Assembly: GCF_037997115.1 (NCBI RefSeq)
Contig: NZ_CP150484.1
Location: 1,344,490 to 1,408,489 of the forward strand
Source: Amycolatopsis coloradensis
Lineage (GTDB): Bacteria; Actinomycetota; Actinomycetes; Mycobacteriales; Pseudonocardiaceae
Direction: 5' to 3'
Length of the DNA: 64,000 nt
Shown here one piece after another: positions 59,458 through 64,000 of the stretch; positions within the stretch are counted from its first letter, which is position 1, and every line of letters begins with the position of its first letter. The notes below the pieces were generated by a model, which saw only the letters and a list, made by a program, of their open reading frames with translations, had not been told where the DNA came from and did no database searches. Made by a program: the position numbers and the translations under genes.

Positions 59458-61089
59458 TCAATGCCGGACGGCCTTTTCCGCACCGGCGCCGGTGAGCGAG
59501 CGGACCTCCATCTCGGCGTACTTCTTCTGGTCGTGCTCCTTGGACAGCACGGTGCCGAGCCAGCCGAGGAAGAAGGCGACCGGGATCGAGACGAGGCCCG
59601 GGTTGTCCAGCGGGAACCAGTGGAAGTCGACGCCCTGGATCATCGAGGCGCTCTTCCCGGTCTTCGGGTCGACGGGCTTACCCGAGACCGCCGGCGAGAA
59701 GACGATCAGGACGACGCACACGCTCAGGCCGCCGTAGATGCTCCACAGCGCGCCCTGGGTGTTGAACCGCTTCCAGAACAGCGAGTACAGGATCGTCGGC
59801 AGGTTCGCCGACGCCGCCACCGCGAACGCGAGCGCCACGAGGAACGCCACGTTCTGGTTTTTCGCGAGGATCCCGCCGACGATCGCGACCGCCCCGATCA
59901 CCAGCGCGGTGATCCGCGCGACGCGGACCTCGCTGTCCGGGGCGGTCTTGCCCTTCTTGAGCACGTTGGCGTAGACGTCGTGCGCGAACGACGCCGACGC
60001 CGTGATCGTCAGGCCCGCGACGACCGCGAGGATCGTCGCGAACGCCACCGCCGCGATGAACCCGAGCAGGATCGGGCCGCCCAGTTCGAGCGCCAGCAGC
60101 GGGGCCGCCGAGTTGGTCGTCCCCGGCGCCTTCGCGATCACGTCCGGGCCGACGAGCGCGCCCGCCCCGTAGCCGAGCACGAGCGTGAACAGGTAGAAGA
60201 TGCCGATCAGCGCGATCGCCCAGACCACCGAACGGCGCGCGTCCTTCGCGGTCGGCACCGTGTAGAAGCGCATGAGCACGTGCGGCAGGCCCGCGGTACC
60301 GAGCACCAGCGCGATACCCAGCGACAGGAAGTCGAGCTTCGTCGTGCCGGTCTTGCCGTACTGCTTGCCCGGCCCGAGCAGCGCTTCCCCGGTCTGCCCG
60401 CCCTTGTCGACGGCGGCTTGGAACAGGCTGGACAGGTTGAAGCCGTACTTCCCGAGCACCCACAACGTCATCGCGAACGTGCCGGCGATGAGCAGGACGG
60501 CCTTGATGATCTGGACCCAGGTGGTGCCCTTCATCCCGCCGATCAGCACGTACAGGATCATGATCACGCCGACGACGGCGATCACCAGGTCCTGGCCGAG
60601 ATTCCCTTCGATGCCGAGCAACAGGTTCACCAGGCCGCCCGCCCCCGCCATCTGCGCGAGCAGGTAGAAGAACGAGACGGCCAGCGTGGAGATCGCGGCC
60701 GCCGCGCGGACCGGGCGCTGCTTCATCCGGAACGCCAGCACGTCTCCCATGGTGAACTTGCCGGTGTTGCGCAGCAGTTCCGCGACCAGCAGCAACGCCA
60801 CCAGCCACGCGACGAGGAACCCGATCGAGTAGAGGAAACCGTCGTAACCGTTGATCGCGATCGCACCGGCGATACCCAGGAACGACGCCGCGGACAGATA
60901 GTCGCCCGAGATCGCGATACCGTTCTGCGGACCGGTGAACGCGCGGCCCGCAGCGTAGTAGTCGGACGCGGTCTTCGTATTCCGGCTCGCCCGGAAAACG
61001 ATCACGAGCGTGATCGCGACGAAGATCGCGAAAATGGTGATGTTGAGCGCCGGATTGCTCCCCTGTACGCCCGCTGCCAGCATATTCAC
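59458..61089 (-). CDS. actP: Cation/acetate symporter
   Basis: A 543-residue solute:sodium symporter with about 13 membrane segments, close to ActP/MctC. Blocks: YYAAGRAFTGPQNGIAISGDYLSAASFLGIAG, GLPHVLMRFYTVPTAKDARRSVVWA and SASFAHDVYANVLKKGK. It takes up acetate and other short monocarboxylates (pyruvate, propionate). The GTG at 61089 overlaps the DUF485 gene stop (GTGA), the usual pair. Confidence 0.9.
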   Translation of the reverse strand: MNMLAAGVQGSNPALNITIFAIFVAITLVIVFRASRNTKTASDYYAAGRAFTGPQNGIAISGDYLSAASFLGIAGAIAINGYDGFLYSIGFLVAWLVALLLVAELLRNTGKFTMGDVLAFRMKQRPVRAAAAISTLAVSFFYLLAQMAGAGGLVNLLLGIEGNLGQDLVIAVVGVIMILYVLIGGMKGTTWVQIIKAVLLIAGTFAMTLWVLGKYGFNLSSLFQAAVDKGGQTGEALLGPGKQYGKTGTTKLDFLSLGIALVLGTAGLPHVLMRFYTVPTAKDARRSVVWAIALIGIFYLFTLVLGYGAGALVGPDVIAKAPGTTNSAAPLLALELGGPILLGFIAAVAFATILAVVAGLTITASASFAHDVYANVLKKGKTAPDSEVRVARITALVIGAVAIVGGILAKNQNVAFLVALAFAVAASANLPTILYSLFWKRFNTQGALWSIYGGLSVCVVLIVFSPAVSGKPVDPKTGKSASMIQGVDFHWFPLDNPGLVSIPVAFFLGWLGTVLSKEHDQKKYAEMEVRSLTGAGAEKAVRH

Positions 61090-61430
61090 CGTTCAGTCCC
61101 TTCGACCTCGTGCCGGATCTTGTCGGCGAGCGGATCGAGTTTCCGGTTCGCGTACCGGACGTAGAGGCCGGTGATCACGAAGGTGGACACGAACTGCAGC
61201 AGGCCGAAGACCAGGCCGACGGTGATGTTGCCGAAGAGCTTGGTGCTCATGAACTCGGTCGCGTAGTCGGCGAGGAGCACGTAGAGCAGATACCAGAGGA
61301 GGAACAGGGCCGAGACCGGGAAAACGAATACCCGGAGCCTTCGTCGCAACTCGGCGAATTCGGGGCTCGCCTGCATTTTTTCCCAGTCGGATTCCGGATC
61401 GGACCCGAGACCTTGATCGGTATCGCTCAC
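61086..61430 (-). CDS. DUF485 membrane protein, ActP partner
   Basis: A 114-residue protein with two membrane segments (FVFPVSALFLLWYLLYVLLADY and ITVGLVFGLLQFVSTFVITGLYVRYA), the DUF485 family (YjcH), encoded immediately before actP. The GTG at 61430 follows GGGAGG. Probably a small subunit or stabiliser of the symporter. Confidence 0.88.
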   Translation of the reverse strand: MSDTDQGLGSDPESDWEKMQASPEFAELRRRLRVFVFPVSALFLLWYLLYVLLADYATEFMSTKLFGNITVGLVFGLLQFVSTFVITGLYVRYANRKLDPLADKIRHEVEGTER

Positions 61431-61569
61431 ATCGGACCTCCCGTCTGCCGCGACCATTCGATGACTTCGTTGCCACGAAAGATCATGCCCCTCTTAGGGC
61501 GCGAAAGGAGCAATCCATTTGAGTGAACGGTACGACTCTGTGTAGACGCTCGCGACTCGAAAGAGTGAC

Positions 61570-63369
61570 TTACTTCCGGTGGCGGCCTTTGCCGGTGGTC
61601 CGTGGCTTCTCTGTCTTCTCTTCGGCCTGCCCGAACCGGGCGACCGCACGATCACGCATGAACCCGAGCGGATCGGGCGCGTGCAGCCGCAGCATGACGC
61701 CGTGGACGTCGTCCGGCCGCCCGTATCCGGTCGCGCGGCTCACCACGTAGGTGGTCAGGAACGCCGCCGGCACGGTGATCAGCGCGGGCTGGTTCGAGAA
61801 CCACGGCGCCCAGCCACCGCTGTACTTGCTGACGATGTTGACCACCAGCGCGGTCAGCACCAGCCCGCCGCCGACGAGCATCCCGGCCAGCGCGCCGGGC
61901 CAGCTGAGCTTGCGCCACCAGACCCCGAGCAGCAGCAGCGGGCTGAACGTCGACGCGGCCAGCGCGAACGACATCCCGACCGAAAGCGACAGGTCCTCCG
62001 CGGGCAGCAGAAGAGCCAGCCCGAACGGGATGGCCGCGACGATCGCCGTCGCGACCCGGAAATCGCGAACGCGGCCGGGCAGGACGTCGGTGGACACCAC
62101 CCCGGACACGCTCACCAGCAGCCCGGAAGAACTCGACAGGAACGCGGCGAAGGCGCCTGCCGCCGTCACCGCGCCGAGGATCTGACCCCAGAGCCCGGGG
62201 AGAACGGCGGACGGCAGCAGCAGGACGGCGGCGTCGGTCTTGCCGGTCACCAGCAGTTCCGGGACGTACATCCGCGAGAGCGCGCCCAGCAGCGTCGGGA
62301 ACAGGTAGAACAGCCCGAGCAGCAGCAGGACGTGCACCGTCGTGCGGCGCGCGGCCTTCCCGTCGGGGTTGGTGTAGAAGCGGACCAGGACGTGCGGCAG
62401 GCCCATGGTGCCGAGGAACGTCGCGAGGATCAGCGAATAGACCTGCAGCAGATCGGTGAGGCTGCCGGAACCGGGCCGGAGCCAGTCCCCATTGGACGTG
62501 GGCGCGTCGCTGACCACCGGCACCGGGGTGCCCGCGGTGAACTTCAACGTCGTGCCTTTGGCGACCTTGTGCCCGGCCTCCGGCGCCCACACCGCGAAAC
62601 CGTTGGCACGCGCGCCTTCCACCTGTCCGTACGCCTCGAGCACGGTCACCGACGTGACCTTCAGCGTGACGTCGGCCTGCACCGAAACCGTGGTGTTCTC
62701 CGGGAACGTCGGCGGGGCGGGCTGCCCCAGCGGGCGCGCGCTGCCCGGCCCTCCGGAACCGAGGAACACGATGCACAGGATGAACGTCGGCACCGCGAGG
62801 GCGAACAGTTTCAGCCAGTACTGGAAGGCCTGGACGACGGTGATGGCGCGCATCCCGCCCGCGATCACGTTGAAGCCGACGACAAAGGTCACCAGGATCG
62901 CGCCGGCCCACGCGGGCACGGGCAGGATGGTCGCCAGCGTCAGGCCCGCGCCCTGCAGCTGCGGGACCATGTAGAGGATCCCGATGAACACCACGAACGC
63001 CGTCGAGACCCGGCGCAGCATCGTCGAACCCAGCCGCATCTCGACGAAGTCCGGCAGCGTGTACGCGCCGGACCGCCGCAGCGGCGCGGCGACGAACAGC
63101 ATGAGCGCGAGATAGCCCGCGGTGAAGCCGATCGGGAACCACAGGGCGTCGGCGCCGTCCTTGAGCACGATGCCGGCGACGCCCATGAACGACGCGGCGG
63201 ACAGGTACTCACCGGAGATCGCGGCCGCGTTGCGCCGGGACCGCACGGTGCGCCGGGCGACGAGGAAATCGTGCGTGCTGACGGCCGACCTCGAGGAGCG
63301 ATGTCCGAGGTAGAAGGTCAGGACCGCTACCAGCACGATGCCGGCCATGGCCCACGGATTCAGCTGCAC
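61570..63369 (-). CDS. Second solute:sodium symporter (SSS family)
   Basis: A 599-residue transporter with about 13 membrane segments, same family as actP (AAAISGEYLSAASFMGVAGIVLKDGADALWFPIGF, GLPHVLVRFYTNPDGKAARRTTVHVLLLLG). It has an inserted loop of about 110 residues between helices 6 and 7 (GSARPLGQPAPPTFPENTTV…VVSDAPTSNGDW) that is beta-rich and absent from ActP; it would face outside. Substrate probably a monocarboxylate. GTG start at 63369. Confidence 0.87.
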   Translation of the reverse strand: MQLNPWAMAGIVLVAVLTFYLGHRSSRSAVSTHDFLVARRTVRSRRNAAAISGEYLSAASFMGVAGIVLKDGADALWFPIGFTAGYLALMLFVAAPLRRSGAYTLPDFVEMRLGSTMLRRVSTAFVVFIGILYMVPQLQGAGLTLATILPVPAWAGAILVTFVVGFNVIAGGMRAITVVQAFQYWLKLFALAVPTFILCIVFLGSGGPGSARPLGQPAPPTFPENTTVSVQADVTLKVTSVTVLEAYGQVEGARANGFAVWAPEAGHKVAKGTTLKFTAGTPVPVVSDAPTSNGDWLRPGSGSLTDLLQVYSLILATFLGTMGLPHVLVRFYTNPDGKAARRTTVHVLLLLGLFYLFPTLLGALSRMYVPELLVTGKTDAAVLLLPSAVLPGLWGQILGAVTAAGAFAAFLSSSSGLLVSVSGVVSTDVLPGRVRDFRVATAIVAAIPFGLALLLPAEDLSLSVGMSFALAASTFSPLLLLGVWWRKLSWPGALAGMLVGGGLVLTALVVNIVSKYSGGWAPWFSNQPALITVPAAFLTTYVVSRATGYGRPDDVHGVMLRLHAPDPLGFMRDRAVARFGQAEEKTEKPRTTGKGRHRK

Positions 63370-63400
63370 GGTGTGGATCCTCGCATGTGCAGCTCCGCGG

Positions 63401-63919
63401 TCAGTTCTCGATCATGTCGACGAAGTCGCGTTCATGCCGTTCGGCGAGCCGGTTGTACCAGAGGCCGATGCCGAACAGGAACGGGAAAGGCGCCACGCCG
63501 AGGATCAGCCAGGGCACCGGGATGCCGACGACGGTCACTCTGCCGAATGACGGGATCAGGTAGAAGAGCACCGGAAGCGAACAGAGGGTGACCATCACCA
63601 GCAGCGCCAGCAGGGAGGCCGTCCGCAACTGGATCTTCACCAGATCCCGGACCAGGAGTTTTCCCCAGCTGGTCTGTTCTTCGAGTTCGACCCTGGCCCG
63701 CAGGGTGCTGGTGGCCTGCCGCGGGTCGGCGAGGATCACCCGCTGCCGCTTGGGTTTCGCGTGATGTTCGGGTTTGGCCTGCTCGTGCTTCGGACCGGAC
63801 GGCGCGCCGGGAACGGGTTCGACGGCGGCGCCCTCGGGCACCGCCGGTTTCCTGCTCTTGCCGAGCGTCGGGTCCGGTTCGCGGACGCCGTTGACGCGGC
63901 GGTAGTAGTCGTCGGTCAC
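63401..63919 (-). CDS. Membrane protein partner of the symporter
   Basis: A 172-residue protein: basic/Pro-rich cytoplasmic N-terminus (about 1-95) and two membrane segments (LLALLVMVTLCSLPVLFYLI and VPWLILGVAPFPFLFGIGLWY), ending with a charged tail (AERHERDFVDMIEN). The layout is that of DUF485-type partners with a longer N-terminus. Its GTG start overlaps the stop of the LytTR gene by 4 bp, and the symporter follows after 31 bp. Confidence 0.75.
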   Translation of the reverse strand: MTDDYYRRVNGVREPDPTLGKSRKPAVPEGAAVEPVPGAPSGPKHEQAKPEHHAKPKRQRVILADPRQATSTLRARVELEEQTSWGKLLVRDLVKIQLRTASLLALLVMVTLCSLPVLFYLIPSFGRVTVVGIPVPWLILGVAPFPFLFGIGLWYNRLAERHERDFVDMIEN

Positions 63920-63999
63920 GTCGACCGGTTGGCGCCGACCAGCCTGTCCTTGAGGGCGCGCGTGTGGCGGCGGCTCACCGGCAGCACCTTCTCCTCGTT
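63916..63999 (-). CDS. LytTR-type response regulator, C-terminal end only
   Basis: Only the last 27 codons are in the window: EEKVLPVSRRHTRALKDRLVG before the stop. The block LPVSRRHTRALKDRL is the C-terminal helix of LytTR DNA-binding domains. The gene continues beyond 64000. Its operon position suggests it controls the two carboxylate transporters. Confidence 0.75.
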   Translation of the reverse strand, partial: NEEKVLPVSRRHTRALKDRLVGANRST

Positions 64000-64000
64000 A

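Overview
The window is high-GC actinobacterial chromosome, most likely from Pseudonocardiaceae and probably Amycolatopsis. This rests on GTG-rich starts, strong third-position G/C bias, families such as DUF3558, DUF4232, DUF5926, Septum_form and SigE-type sigma factors, and several families of short intergenic hairpins. The order serS, Septum_form protein, zincin, histidine phosphatase, pheA resembles the mycobacterial serS-pheA neighbourhood, so this is core chromosome. No phage, plasmid, CRISPR array, rRNA or tRNA was recognised; the only mobile element is a 150-bp MITE-like sequence.

Layout. 0-7 kb: a TetR-controlled SnoaL-like gene divergent from lhgO, a DUF3558 lipoprotein, serS, a class III aminotransferase and a haloalkane-dehalogenase-like hydrolase. 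7-9.4 kb: a DUF1190 / ATP-grasp / DUF350 operon (YjfMCL-like). 9.5-17 kb: septum-formation protein, minimal zincin, MFS exporter, DUF4232 lipoprotein, histidine phosphatase-pheA, macro-domain protein, coaA. 17-22.5 kb: an unannotated 56-aa membrane protein, a VapBC module and conserved unknowns including a NIT-domain sensor that has lost its kinase. 22.6-30 kb: MazG-like hydrolase, secreted M14 carboxypeptidase, NarL-type regulator, a GT-B-like protein and a STAND (NB-ARC/TPR) ATPase. 30-40 kb: sortase with its probable excalibur-domain substrate, then cydA-cydB-cydDC-histidine kinase (cytochrome bd, its assembly transporter and a DevS-like kinase). 40-49 kb: S41 protease, UPF0016 exporter, IclR regulator and homogentisate dioxygenase, VWA lipoprotein-like protein. 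48.5-52.7 kb: two iron-box controlled loci (DUF2470 protein and ferritin), with a CPBP protease and arginine deiminase between them. 52.7-59.4 kb: sigma/membrane-protein pair, DUF952, DUF5926, a His-rich secreted peptide behind a Zur-like box, P450, MITE, ABM protein, DUF4328, rhodanese. 59.4-64 kb: two solute:sodium symporters with DUF485-type partners and the end of a LytTR regulator.

Most notable. (1) A 70-aa secreted histidine-rich peptide preceded by a 7-1-7 Zur-like palindrome, a candidate ribosomally made extracellular zinc binder. (2) A copy of the genome's short palindromic repeat inserted in frame inside cydDC. (3) IdeR/DtxR-type iron boxes: one at a repressor position (DUF2470 gene) and several at activator positions (ferritin). 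(4) Convergent genes that share a CTAG stop-codon palindrome, one of which seems to have been split by the MITE at exactly that tetranucleotide. (5) A GGGAC-N4-GTCCC palindrome before cydA, whose operon ends in a DevS-like kinase. (6) Three DnaA-box-like nonamers in 44 bp between cydA and cydB.

All family assignments come from reading the translated sequence; no database search was run.
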